A DNA stretch of 8,724 nucleotides from an uncultured Planctomycetaceae bacterium (GTDB taxonomy: Bacteria > Planctomycetota > Planctomycetia > Pirellulales > Thermoguttaceae), in contig CAMZHY010000125.1 of assembly GCA_947307005.1 (NCBI GenBank), positions 1-8,724 of the forward strand. The letters are read 5' to 3'. Positions 1-6,366 of the stretch are shown here, piece after piece. How positions within the stretch are numbered: position 1 is the stretch's first letter; each line of letters opens with the position of its first letter. The position numbers and the translations under genes were made by a program. The notes beneath the pieces were generated by a model. The model had not been told where the DNA came from and did no database searches. It saw only the letters and a list, made by a program, of their open reading frames with translations.

Positions 1-1112
1 AGCGCGCCCGACGGAACTTTCATCGCTGAAAGAACATGCGACGGTTCAAGGGATCCCGACGTGCACGCCGACCCACTCGAAACGCATACCCCGCGCTCCG
101 ACATTAACATAAGAATCGCCTCCCCTTCCGCGCCGTAAATCGCGACGTTGAGCGTGTTCGGCGTTCGCGGAGAATTTTTTCCGTTGACCCGAAGGTAAGG
201 AATCCGCGTCTCGAGCGCGTCTTGCAATTTATCGCGCAGCCGCGCCATCCGCGCGCCCGTCTCCTCTAGATCGGCGACTTCCAGTTCCAGCGCCTTCGCC
301 AGTCCCATGACGTAAGGAACGTTCTCCGTGCCGGCGCGGCGACCGCGTTCCTGATGACCGCCGAGCTGCCACGGTTCGAACGCCGTTCCCCGTCTCATGA
401 ACAGAACGCCGACGCCCTTCGGCGCGTGAATCTTGTGACCGCTGAGCGAAAGCGCGTCGACCGCGCCGAACGCGCCCGGAAACGACGCGACGCTCCCCAA
501 AGGATCAAGCGACAGATCGATCGGCAATTTCCCGACCGACTGCGTCGCGTCGCAGTGAAAAACGATTTTCGGGTCGGTCTGTCGAACGATTCGCGACAGT
601 TTTTCAATCGGAAAGACGACGCCCGTCTCGTTGTTCGCGTGCATCACCGAAACGACGGCGGTTTCGCCGGGTCTGAGCGCCTGGACGAACGCGGCGACGT
701 CGATCGCGCCGTTCTCGTCGACGCCGATCCAATCGACGGGATAGCCGTCCCTTTCAAGACGTCGGCAAACCTCGATCACGGCGGGGTGCTCGACCGCCGT
801 CGTCACGACGCGACGCCGATTCGGATCCGCCTTGATCGCGGCGCGAAGAGCGCCGAAAATCGCCGCGTTGTTGCTCTCTGTCGCGCACGAGGTAAAGATG
901 ATTTCGTCTGGAAACGACGCGCCGAGCGACTTTGCGACGGACGCGCGGGCGGCGTCGAGTTCTCGCGCGAGCGCGAGCGCGGGCTCGTACATGGAACTGG
1001 GGTTCCAGAAACGTTTTTCGAGATACTCGCCAACCGTCGCGACGACCTCCGGCGCGACGCGCGTCGTGGCGTTATTGTCCAGATAAATATACTTCGACTC
1101 TTCAATCGCCAT
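1..1112 (-). CDS. Cysteine desulfurase, IscS/NifS type (C-terminus off window)
   Basis: PLP-dependent enzyme that takes sulfur from L-cysteine, leaving alanine, and holds it as a persulfide for Fe-S cluster or other thio-cofactor assembly in the cytoplasm. Reading from ATG 1112 the frame is open to the window edge (370 codons seen; family members are about 400, so only the tail is missing). Visible landmarks: YLDNNATT near residues 10-17, FTSCATESNN at 73-82, EHPAV with the PLP-stacking His109, HANNETG at 158-164, HCDATQSVG with Asp188 and Gln191, SGHKIHAPKG with the PLP lysine Lys227, and SSGSACTSGSLEPSHVL with the catalytic Cys350. The start is supported by GAGG (1122-1119) six bases upstream and a TATAAT box at 1178-1173. 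The conserved loop and the SACTSGSLEP motif argue for the IscS/NifS (group I) class rather than SufS. I cannot separate IscS from NifS, because the downstream partner genes (IscU, NifU or others) lie outside the window. Confidence 0.95.
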   Translation of the reverse strand, partial: MAIEESKYIYLDNNATTRVAPEVVATVGEYLEKRFWNPSSMYEPALALARELDAARASVAKSLGASFPDEIIFTSCATESNNAAIFGALRAAIKADPNRRRVVTTAVEHPAVIEVCRRLERDGYPVDWIGVDENGAIDVAAFVQALRPGETAVVSVMHANNETGVVFPIEKLSRIVRQTDPKIVFHCDATQSVGKLPIDLSLDPLGSVASFPGAFGAVDALSLSGHKIHAPKGVGVLFMRRGTAFEPWQLGGHQERGRRAGTENVPYVMGLAKALELEVADLEETGARMARLRDKLQDALETRIPYLRVNGKNSPRTPNTLNVAIYGAEGEAILMLMSERGVCVSSGSACTSGSLEPSHVLSAMKVPSGA

Positions 1113-1172
1113 TTGTCACCTCGAATTTCTCGACAAGCTCGACGCTCTTTGTCAAGCCCGCGCCGAGCGCTT

Positions 1173-1178
1173 ATTATA
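1173..1178 (-). promoter_or_regulatory. -10 box for cysteine desulfurase
   Basis: A perfect TATAAT on the minus strand, about 60 bases upstream of the cysteine desulfurase ATG. The -35 is weak: only TGTTCA or CTGTTC sits at 16-17 bases spacing. The -10 assignment is reasonable, but the promoter is a prediction. Confidence 0.5.
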
Positions 1179-1272
1179 TCCCCTTCCCCGCGTTTGAACA
1201 GTCGAAGGCGCGCTCTCGAAAGAACGGCGATAACCACGTTGTGAAAAAAAGTCGCAAAAACTCGTCGCGCCG

Positions 1273-1300
1273 TTGAGTTTTGACGCTCGTCGCGTATATT
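1273..1300 (+). promoter_or_regulatory. Sigma70-like promoter for xylulokinase
   Basis: TTGAGT (1273-1278), a 16-base spacer, then TATATT (1295-1300). It points toward the xylulokinase gene and would start transcription near 1307. No XylR-like palindrome was recognised around it, so sugar control cannot be read from the sequence. Confidence 0.5.
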
Positions 1301-1413
1301 AAAGGGGTCGTTTCGCACGAGGGATCCGACGCCGCGCCCCTCGACGACTTGAAACGCGCGGCGCGACACGAATTTGCGGAGCGCGACGCTTCCGCGAGAA
1401 AGGAGCTGGAGTT

Positions 1414-2943
1414 ATGAACGTTTATCTCGGGATCGACGTCGGCACGTCGGGAACTAAAGTCCTCGCCGTTTCGGCGGACGGAACGATTCTCGCCTCCGGT
1501 CTGGGGGAATATCCATGCTACGCGCCGCGTCCGCTGTGGAGCGAGCAGAATCCCGACGACTGGTGGAACGCCGTCGTTCGCGTCGTTCCCCAAGTTCTGG
1601 CAAAAGCCAACGTCAAAGGGTCGGACGTCAAGGGAATCGGGCTTTCCGGGCAGATGCACGGCTCCGTGTTCCTCGATAAGAACGACGCCGTGATTCGTCC
1701 CGCGATCCTCTGGAACGACCAACGGACCGCGCGAGAATGCGTTGAAATCGAAGAGGCCGTCGGCGGGCGCGAAAATCTGATAAAACTCGTCGCCAACCCC
1801 GCGATGAGCGGCTTTACCGCGCCGAAAATTCTTTGGCTTCGCAACAACGAGCCTGAAAACTTCGACAAAGTCGCCAAAGTTCTTCTTCCGAAAGACGAAA
1901 TCCGCCGCCGTCTGACCGGCGAATACGTCTCGGACGTAAGCGACGCGAGCGGAACGCTGCTCCTCGACGTCGCCGGACGACGCTGGTCGAAAGAGACGCT
2001 CTCCGCGCTCGGACTTGACGAATCGTTGCTGCCGACCGTTTGCGAGTCGGAAGACGTCGTCGGACGCCTCACGCAGTCCGCCGCGGACGCGCTCGGACTC
2101 ACGACCGACTGCGTCGTCGTCGGCGGCGCGGGAGACTGCGCGGCGGGCGCGATCGGAGTCGGAATCGTCCGATCCGGCGCGCTTTCGACGTCGCTCGGGA
2201 CGAGCGGGGTCGCGTTCGTTCATTCGGACGAGGTCCGGTACGATCCGCTCGGGCGCGTTCACACCTTCTGTCACGCGGTTCGCGGCAAATGGCATATGAT
2301 GGGCGTCACGCTCTCCGCCGCGGGCTCGCTCCAATGGTTCCGAAACGCGCTCTGCGGCGAACTTCGCGAACGCGCCGACGCGGCGGGTCAAGACGTTTAC
2401 GCGCTCCTCGGCGACGAAGCGGCGAAAACGCCCGTCGGCGCCGACGGACTCTTCTTCCTTCCGTACCTTAGCGGTGAACGCACCCCTCACGCCGATCCGA
2501 ACGCGCGCGGCTGCTTCGTTGGACTCACGCTCGCGCACACGCGCGGACACGTCGTGCGCTCCATCATGGAAGGCGTCGTTTTCTCGCTGCGAGAAGCGAT
2601 TGAAATCTTCCGCGGTCTGGACGTCCCCGTCGCGGAAATTCGCGCGACGGGCGGCGGCGCGAAGAGCCCCTTCTGGCGTCAGATTCAGGCGGACGCGTTC
2701 AACGCGCGCGTCGTGACGCCCAACTCTGAAGAAGGCCCCGCGTTCGGAGTCGCGCTCCTCGCGACCGTCGGCGGCGGCGAATACGCCAACATTCAAGAAG
2801 CGTGCGACGCGACGATCTCGTCCGTCTCCGAACTTCAGCCGAACCCCGAATCCAAGACTTTTTACGACAAGGCCTTCCCCGTCTACCAGAAGCTCTACCG
2901 CTCGCTCAAAGACGACTTCAAAGCGATCTCCGAGCTCGCGTGA
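1414..2943 (+). CDS. xylB: Xylulokinase (FGGY family)
   Basis: Phosphorylates D-xylulose with ATP to D-xylulose 5-phosphate, feeding the pentose phosphate pathway. The 509-residue protein covers the whole FGGY fold. DVGTSGTK (residues 8-15) is the N-terminal phosphate-binding loop. LWSEQNPDDWW (41-51), SGQMHGSVFLD (78-88) and ILWNDQRT (98-105) are typical xylulokinase sugar-site segments. LLPKDEIRRRLTGE (157-170) and SDVSDASGT (173-181) follow. GGAGDCAAGAIGVG (237-250) carries Asp241, aligned by eye with the E. coli catalytic Asp233. Then come SLGTSG (260-265), LPYLSGERTPHADP (349-362), TGGGAKSPFWRQIQAD (412-427) and GPAFGVALLA (441-450), the adenine and phosphate side of the ATP site. The ATG has AAAGGAG at 1399-1405, eight bases upstream. 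The gene stands alone: no xylose isomerase or transporter lies beside it. A strong terminator follows. Ribulokinase or glycerol kinase is much less likely given the SGQMHG and LLPKD segments. Confidence 0.97.
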   Translation: MNVYLGIDVGTSGTKVLAVSADGTILASGLGEYPCYAPRPLWSEQNPDDWWNAVVRVVPQVLAKANVKGSDVKGIGLSGQMHGSVFLDKNDAVIRPAILWNDQRTARECVEIEEAVGGRENLIKLVANPAMSGFTAPKILWLRNNEPENFDKVAKVLLPKDEIRRRLTGEYVSDVSDASGTLLLDVAGRRWSKETLSALGLDESLLPTVCESEDVVGRLTQSAADALGLTTDCVVVGGAGDCAAGAIGVGIVRSGALSTSLGTSGVAFVHSDEVRYDPLGRVHTFCHAVRGKWHMMGVTLSAAGSLQWFRNALCGELRERADAAGQDVYALLGDEAAKTPVGADGLFFLPYLSGERTPHADPNARGCFVGLTLAHTRGHVVRSIMEGVVFSLREAIEIFRGLDVPVAEIRATGGGAKSPFWRQIQADAFNARVVTPNSEEGPAFGVALLATVGGGEYANIQEACDATISSVSELQPNPESKTFYDKAFPVYQKLYRSLKDDFKAISELA

Positions 2944-2978
2944 TTCCCCGCGCGTCTCAAACGTCGACGCTTAATTAA

Positions 2979-3014
2979 AAGCCGCGTCCTTCCTTTGCCG
3001 AAAGGACGCGGCTT
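2979..3014. terminator. Intrinsic terminator after xylB, probably bidirectional
   Basis: A perfect 13-bp stem, AAGCCGCGTCCTT (2979-2991) with AAGGACGCGGCTT (3002-3014), and a 10-base loop. On the plus strand it is followed by GTTTCTTCTC, a moderate U tract. On the minus strand it is followed by TTTTAATTAA, so it can also stop transcription from the convergent gene. It begins 35 bases after the xylB stop codon. Confidence 0.85.
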
Positions 3015-3069
3015 GTTTCTTCTCATAACGAAAAGCGCTTGTCAAACGCGCCCGCTCTAGACTAAATCA

Positions 3070-3105
3070 AAAGCGCGACGCCGAAAAACCTCGGCGCCGC
3101 GCTTT
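3070..3105 (-). terminator. Intrinsic terminator of the secreted Cys-repeat gene
   Basis: Arms 3070-3084 and 3091-3105 form a 15-bp stem with one mismatch and a 6-base loop. Read on the minus strand the stem is followed by TTTTGATTTAG, a U-rich tail. It lies about 50 bases beyond the stop codon of the minus-strand gene. Together with 2979-3014 it makes a double barrier between convergent transcripts. Confidence 0.75.
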
Positions 3106-3128
3106 ATTTATCTAAAACGCCATCCTAG

Positions 3129-3146
3129 ACGGGATTCAAATCCCGT
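3129..3146 (-). other. Small inverted repeat in the 3' untranslated region
   Basis: ACGGGAT (3129-3135) and ATCCCGT (3140-3146) form a perfect 7-bp stem with a 4-base loop, just after the stop codon of the minus-strand gene. No U run follows, so it is not a terminator by itself. It may protect the mRNA end; that role is a guess. Confidence 0.45.
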
Positions 3147-3157
3147 TAAAACGCTTC

Positions 3158-4330
3158 TCAGCGGTTGAGCGCGTAAACTTCGTCGCCTCTAAAATCGAAC
3201 GCGAGGGACGCGGTTTCTCCGGCGACAAGCGTCGTGTTCTTGACCTCTTCGCGGAGCGTTCCGTCGATCGACGCGACGACGCGAACTTCAAACGTATAGG
3301 TCTGACCAATTTCAAGTTCGCGCGCCGCAAAGGAACGGAGATCGCCCTTCTGCTTCGTGCGATAACCGTTGACGTAGACGACGGCGTTTTCCGGAACGAG
3401 CATACGAATGACGCCGGAACCCTTGAGGTTCGGAGCGGGGGTCGGAACAGTTTCCAGAACGTCTTGAGCGGAACCTCCCTCGTCGACGGCGGAACCAAGG
3501 CCTTTCGTGTTAAGGTCCTTCGTACTATCGTACTGCAGGTTCGGATCCGATTCTTGGACGTCGTCTCCGTCGTCGGTGGAGATCGTCTTCGGAACGAGAG
3601 CGGGCGCGGTCGTTTCGTCCGACGCGGAATCGGCGGCGGCGGCGATGCCCTTGTTCTTAGCGAGTCCCGTCTTGGCGTCGAGTTCGTTGACTTCGCCCGG
3701 ATAATATCCGTAACCGCAGCAAGGACGAGGCGCAAAGACGGAAACGGGCGCGAAGCCGGCCGTCAGGGCGCAAGGATCGCAGACGTCCGTCGCGATCGCG
3801 CAAGGATCGCAAACGTCGGCGCAAGACCAGCAAGGATCGCAAACGTAAGCGGGACGGCAATAATCAAAATCGCGCGAGACGATGTTGCGAACGCGCGAGA
3901 GAACGCGGCGAACGGGGCGAACGCGATTGACGAATCGCGCGACCGGATGACGGCGCGCCGGAACCCAAGAGTCGTAGACGTAGCTGTATCCGGGCCATTC
4001 GAAAGTCGTAAACGTCGCGAAATTATCGTAAACAAACGGAGCGGCGACAAAAGGCTCGACGAAGACGGGCGAAGCAAACTCGACGGCTCCGGCGTCGGCC
4101 GCGCAACCAAGGCATTCCGAATAACTCGCGGCGGCGGAACTCGACGCGTAACGATCGCTCGCGTTAAGCGTCCCCATCGTCAGCGCTTGACCGGGGAAGA
4201 AGGAAGTATCGTCGAGGTTCTGGCTCAACGCGCCGCTCCCCAATCCGTCAAAAGAATAAGCCGAAACGACCGAGGTCAAAATCGCGACGACCATAACGAC
4301 GCGCGACGCAACACAACCGCTGAATCTCAT
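3158..4330 (-). CDS. Secreted Cys-repeat protein with C-terminal TIGR03000 domain
   Basis: Probable exported protein of unknown function, 390 residues from ATG 4330. Residues 1-24 look like a signal peptide: a short N-region with an Arg, the hydrophobic stretch VVMVVAILTSVV, then VSA before a likely cut. A Tyr/Phe/Ala-rich segment follows (about 85-120), then a strongly basic stretch (125-153, ten Arg). Next come three tandem 10-residue repeats starting VCDPC at 163, 173 and 183, then PRPCCGYGYYPGE (201-213). An acidic Asp/Ser/Thr-rich linker (235-295) leads to a C-terminal domain at about 307-380 with VPENAVVYVNGYRTKQKGDL, FAARELEIGQTYTFEVR and VAGETASLAFDF. I recognise this as TIGR03000, a planctomycete domain of unknown function. 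The start was chosen because AGGAGT (4342-4337) lies six bases upstream and the signal peptide begins there. An upstream TTG at 4432 would add 34 residues in front of the signal sequence. Location at the envelope and disulfide or metal use of the CDPC repeats are inference. Confidence 0.87.
   Translation of the reverse strand: MRFSGCVASRVVMVVAILTSVVSAYSFDGLGSGALSQNLDDTSFFPGQALTMGTLNASDRYASSSAAASYSECLGCAADAGAVEFASPVFVEPFVAAPFVYDNFATFTTFEWPGYSYVYDSWVPARRHPVARFVNRVRPVRRVLSRVRNIVSRDFDYCRPAYVCDPCWSCADVCDPCAIATDVCDPCALTAGFAPVSVFAPRPCCGYGYYPGEVNELDAKTGLAKNKGIAAAADSASDETTAPALVPKTISTDDGDDVQESDPNLQYDSTKDLNTKGLGSAVDEGGSAQDVLETVPTPAPNLKGSGVIRMLVPENAVVYVNGYRTKQKGDLRSFAARELEIGQTYTFEVRVVASIDGTLREEVKNTTLVAGETASLAFDFRGDEVYALNR
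3770..3846 (-). repeat. Three 30-bp tandem repeats encoding VCDPC decapeptides
   Basis: On the plus strand the 11-mer GCAAGGATCGC starts at 3770, 3800 and 3830, exactly 30 bases apart. In each copy it is followed by ARACGT (AGACGT once, AAACGT twice). The period is ten codons, so the protein frame is kept. The cores are near-identical while the intervening bases differ, which suggests either recent duplication or selection on the Cys-Asp-Pro-Cys core. Confidence 0.85.
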
Positions 4331-4336
4331 TTCATC

Positions 4337-4342
4337 ACTCCT
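4337..4342 (-). promoter_or_regulatory. Ribosome-binding site that fixes the start of the secreted protein
   Basis: AGGAGT on the minus strand, six bases before ATG 4330. This places translation at the signal peptide rather than at TTG 4432 or ATG 4408. Confidence 0.85.
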
Positions 4343-4480
4343 AAAACACGCGCCGGCGCGAACCGGCGCCGAGCTTTCTCGTCTTAAACAATATTCCGTC
4401 GCCGCCATGTTCACGCGGCGAAATCTTTCCAAACGACGGCGAGACGCCCCTGCGTCGGCGCCGTCTCATTTACTAGCATA

Positions 4481-4510
4481 TATTTTCCATTTTTTCTTTT
4501 CTTTGTAAAG
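4481..4510 (-). promoter_or_regulatory. Possible promoter for the secreted protein gene
   Basis: On the minus strand, TTTACA (4509-4504) is a fair -35. At 17-18 bases spacing lie AAAATA or AAATAT (about 4486-4480), poor to moderate -10 boxes. The surrounding A-rich tract makes the exact -10 ambiguous. The phased direct repeat sits immediately upstream. Confidence 0.35.
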
Positions 4511-4520
4511 TAAATTTTTT

Positions 4521-4551
4521 CGATATCTTCTCATAATAAGGCGATATCTTC
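4521..4551. promoter_or_regulatory. Phased direct repeat, candidate operator
   Basis: CGATATCTTC occurs at 4521-4530 and again at 4542-4551, ten of ten bases identical and 21 bases (two helical turns) apart. Relative to the possible minus-strand promoter, the copies sit just upstream of the -35. That is where a dimeric activator such as a response regulator commonly binds. The role is inferred from spacing and position only. Confidence 0.5.
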
Positions 4552-4631
4552 AAATTTCTACGTTTTGTAACGATTAAACGGCTAAAGCGAAGAATTCAAA
4601 ACGTATGATTGTCCAACGCGGCAAGAAACAC

Positions 4632-4659
4632 TTGATTCGGACGCGCCCGGCGCTATAAT
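4632..4659 (+). promoter_or_regulatory. Sigma70-like promoter for the AlbA_2 gene
   Basis: TTGATT (4632-4637), a 16-base spacer and a perfect TATAAT (4654-4659). Transcription would start near 4666, leaving a leader of about 160 bases before ATG 4829. No obvious structured element was recognised in that leader. Confidence 0.6.
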
Positions 4660-4828
4660 CGGCGTCGAGCGTTCGCTGAAATCGGGATTTTACGATAGGT
4701 TAGCTCGGAATCGCGCGCTCGCAAGTCGACTCAAACTCCTCGGCGCCGAGACGTGCGACGCGGGGAATTCGCCAAGTCGGCGCGCTCTTAGACGCGTAGA
4801 GCGGTTGATCGCGTGTGCGGAGAGAAAA

Positions 4829-6289
4829 ATGTCGTCAGAAGAAAAAAACGTGGAATATCAGCGTGAATTTAACGACACGGCGCTGCGCGCGATCGTCGCG
4901 TACGCCAACGCGGACGGAGGGCGAATTTACGTCGGAATCGACGAGTTCGGCAGAAGTTACGGCGCTCGAAACGCGCGCGAAATCGCCGAGCGCGTCGCGA
5001 CGCTCGCGCGAGAACGCATTCGTCCCAACGTTTTACCGTACCTCGACTGTCGGGTTGAAACACGCGACGATCGCGAAGTCGTCGTCGCGACCGTTTCAAG
5101 GGGCGGTTCGCGCCCCTACTGGCTCGCCGATCTCGGACTCGTCCCGGCGGGAACGCCGATCGCGGAAAACGGACGCGTCGTCACGCCGTCAAATCGCAAG
5201 CTCCGCGCAATGTTGGAGGAGTCGGGCGACGGCTCTTACGAACGCGAACGTTCGCCCATACAGGAGCTCACGTTCACGCAGGCGCAAAAGATTTTTGACG
5301 AAGAGAAGGTCGAGTTCGGCGAGAGTCGTTTTCACGAACTAGGACTTTTTGACGACGAAGGAACGTTCACGAACCTCGCGGCGCTCCTTTCGGATCAGTG
5401 CCCTTCGACGATTCGACTCGCGTTCTTCGAAGGAGCGTTAGAGAATCAAATCCATGATCGGCTCGAACTTAGCGGTTCGATTCTTCGTCAATATCTCGAC
5501 GCGTTTGATTTCCTCAACGTCTTCAATCGCGCCAACGACAAGCTTCGCAGCGCGAATCGCGGCGACTTTCGCGATTATCCCGCCGAAATTCTGCGCGAGG
5601 CGCTCCTCAACGCGATCGTACACCGCGATTACAGCGTTCCTTCGCGGACCCTCGCGCGACATTATCACGACCGCGTGGAGATCGTTTCGCCCGGCGGATT
5701 GCCGAACGGACTGGTCGTCGGCGAGCTTAACCTCGGAGTCTGCGCTCCTCGCAACCCGAAGCTGGCGCATATCTTCTATCTTCTCGAATACGTCGAATCG
5801 TGCGGTTCCGGAATTAGAAAAATTTTCCAAGCGTACGCGAGACGTCAAGCGCGCCCGAAATTTGAAGCGACGGAAAACTTTTTCAAAACAACGCTTTACA
5901 ACGCCGCGCAACCGACGCGTGAGGAACGCGTTAAGCGTTCCGAGACGCTGATCGTTAAAGAGCCGGAGACGAAATCGGAGTTCGTCGTCGCCGAGCGAGA
6001 GCCGGCCGTTCGCGCACGCCGCATGACGACGATTCGCGACGCGATGAGCGTCGCGTCGCCAACCCTCGGGGGCGCCTCGACGACCGTCCGCCCGCCTCAG
6101 CTCCTTTCGGAGCGCGAAAGGCTCACGTTGCAAATGCTGGCGACGCGCGGCACGATTACCCGCGCCGACGTCGAACAGGAACTGCGTCTCACGCAAGCGG
6201 CGGCCGCGGCGATTCTGCGACGCCTCGTCAACACGGGACGCGTCGTTCTCTGCGGCGCCGGTTCGAACATTTGGTATCGTCTGCCGTAG
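4829..6289 (+). CDS. AlbA_2 / RecG-like C-terminal domain protein with winged-helix tail
   Basis: Probable nucleic-acid-binding regulator of the family often annotated as 'ATP-binding protein' or 'putative DNA-binding protein'. Its biochemical role is not settled. The 486 residues run as follows. An AlbA_2 (Schlafen AlbA_2) domain covers about 4-130, with VEYQREFND, VAYANADGGRIYVGIDEFG (23-41) and RPYWLADLGLVPAGTPIAEN. A linker and helical part reach to about 245. A HATPase_c_4 / RecG-C-type domain spans about 250-350, with EILREALLNAIVHRDYS (253-269) as the Asn-box equivalent, VEIVSPGGLP (283-292) and YVESCGSGIRKI (321-332). A charged, Arg-rich, low-complexity linker follows, and then a winged helix-turn-helix near 426-486 (TITRADVEQELRLTQAAAAA). 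ATG 4829 was chosen over TTG 4805 because CGGAGAG ends just upstream and the domain needs no extra residues. Despite the family label, it has no helicase motifs. A phage-defence role is known for some Schlafen-like proteins, but no defence partner is visible here. Confidence 0.85.
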   Translation: MSSEEKNVEYQREFNDTALRAIVAYANADGGRIYVGIDEFGRSYGARNAREIAERVATLARERIRPNVLPYLDCRVETRDDREVVVATVSRGGSRPYWLADLGLVPAGTPIAENGRVVTPSNRKLRAMLEESGDGSYERERSPIQELTFTQAQKIFDEEKVEFGESRFHELGLFDDEGTFTNLAALLSDQCPSTIRLAFFEGALENQIHDRLELSGSILRQYLDAFDFLNVFNRANDKLRSANRGDFRDYPAEILREALLNAIVHRDYSVPSRTLARHYHDRVEIVSPGGLPNGLVVGELNLGVCAPRNPKLAHIFYLLEYVESCGSGIRKIFQAYARRQARPKFEATENFFKTTLYNAAQPTREERVKRSETLIVKEPETKSEFVVAEREPAVRARRMTTIRDAMSVASPTLGGASTTVRPPQLLSERERLTLQMLATRGTITRADVEQELRLTQAAAAAILRRLVNTGRVVLCGAGSNIWYRLP

Positions 6290-6324
6290 AAAAAGCGCGA
6301 CGCGACCGATAAGATAAAACGTTA

Positions 6325-6359
6325 AAAAACGCCGCTTTCTTAGCGAAGGCGGCGTTTTT
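6325..6359. terminator. Bidirectional terminator between AlbA_2 gene and pyrH
   Basis: AAAAACGCCGC (6325-6335) pairs perfectly with GCGGCGTTTTT (6349-6359) across a 13-base loop. T runs follow on both strands (TTTTTG plus; TTTTTTAAC minus). It starts 35 bases after the plus-strand stop and ends only 7 bases from the pyrH stop, so it serves both convergent genes. Confidence 0.9.
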
Positions 6360-6366
6360 GTTTGGG

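Larger units (their letters stand above)
1113..1413. other. Divergent intergenic region, cysteine desulfurase / xylulokinase
   Basis: This 301-base gap separates two divergent genes and holds one promoter for each (listed separately). The xylulokinase side has a leader of roughly 105 bases between the predicted start site and the ATG. I see no riboswitch, tRNA or convincing operator in it. Open frames crossing it are extensions of antisense shadows of the flanking genes. Confidence 0.6.
4331..4828. other. AT-rich divergent regulatory region
   Basis: This 498-base gap lies between the secreted-protein gene (-) and the AlbA_2 gene (+). The middle (about 4467-4615) is clearly more AT-rich than the genes. 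It holds a phased direct repeat, a possible minus-strand promoter and a clear plus-strand promoter (each listed). The minus-strand leader also contains a hairpin, GCGCCGG (4350-4356) with CCGGCGC (4363-4369), ending just upstream of the Shine-Dalgarno; it could affect mRNA stability or initiation. I found no tRNA, small RNA or small coding frame here. Confidence 0.6.

Noticed and set aside
354..1244. A 296-codon plus-strand open frame opposite the cysteine desulfurase
   Set aside because: The minus strand encodes an unmistakable cysteine desulfurase through the entire stretch; the plus-strand product is Arg-rich and motif-free.
1174..2796. A 540-codon open frame antisense to xylulokinase
   Set aside because: It lies opposite a clear xylB, its translation is Arg/Asp/Ala-rich with no family resemblance, and it runs into the flanking promoter region. 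It arises because the sense gene almost never uses TTA, CTA or TCA in the matching frame.
3770..3846. Short regularly spaced repeats as a possible CRISPR array
   Set aside because: The 30-bp period is ten codons inside an intact gene, with only about 17 bases conserved per unit and no room for spacers.
3464..4387. A 307-codon plus-strand open frame opposite the secreted Cys-repeat protein
   Set aside because: The minus frame has a signal peptide, ribosome-binding site, terminator and TIGR03000 domain; the plus frame is compositional shadow.
4660..4800. Possible tRNA-like sequence (GGTTAGCTC segment)
   Set aside because: No T-arm consensus, no acceptor stem pairing and no anticodon arm could be assembled around it.
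5438..6196. A 252-codon minus-strand open frame inside the AlbA_2 gene
   Set aside because: Antisense to recognisable AlbA_2 and HATPase-like motifs, with no similarity of its own that I recognise.
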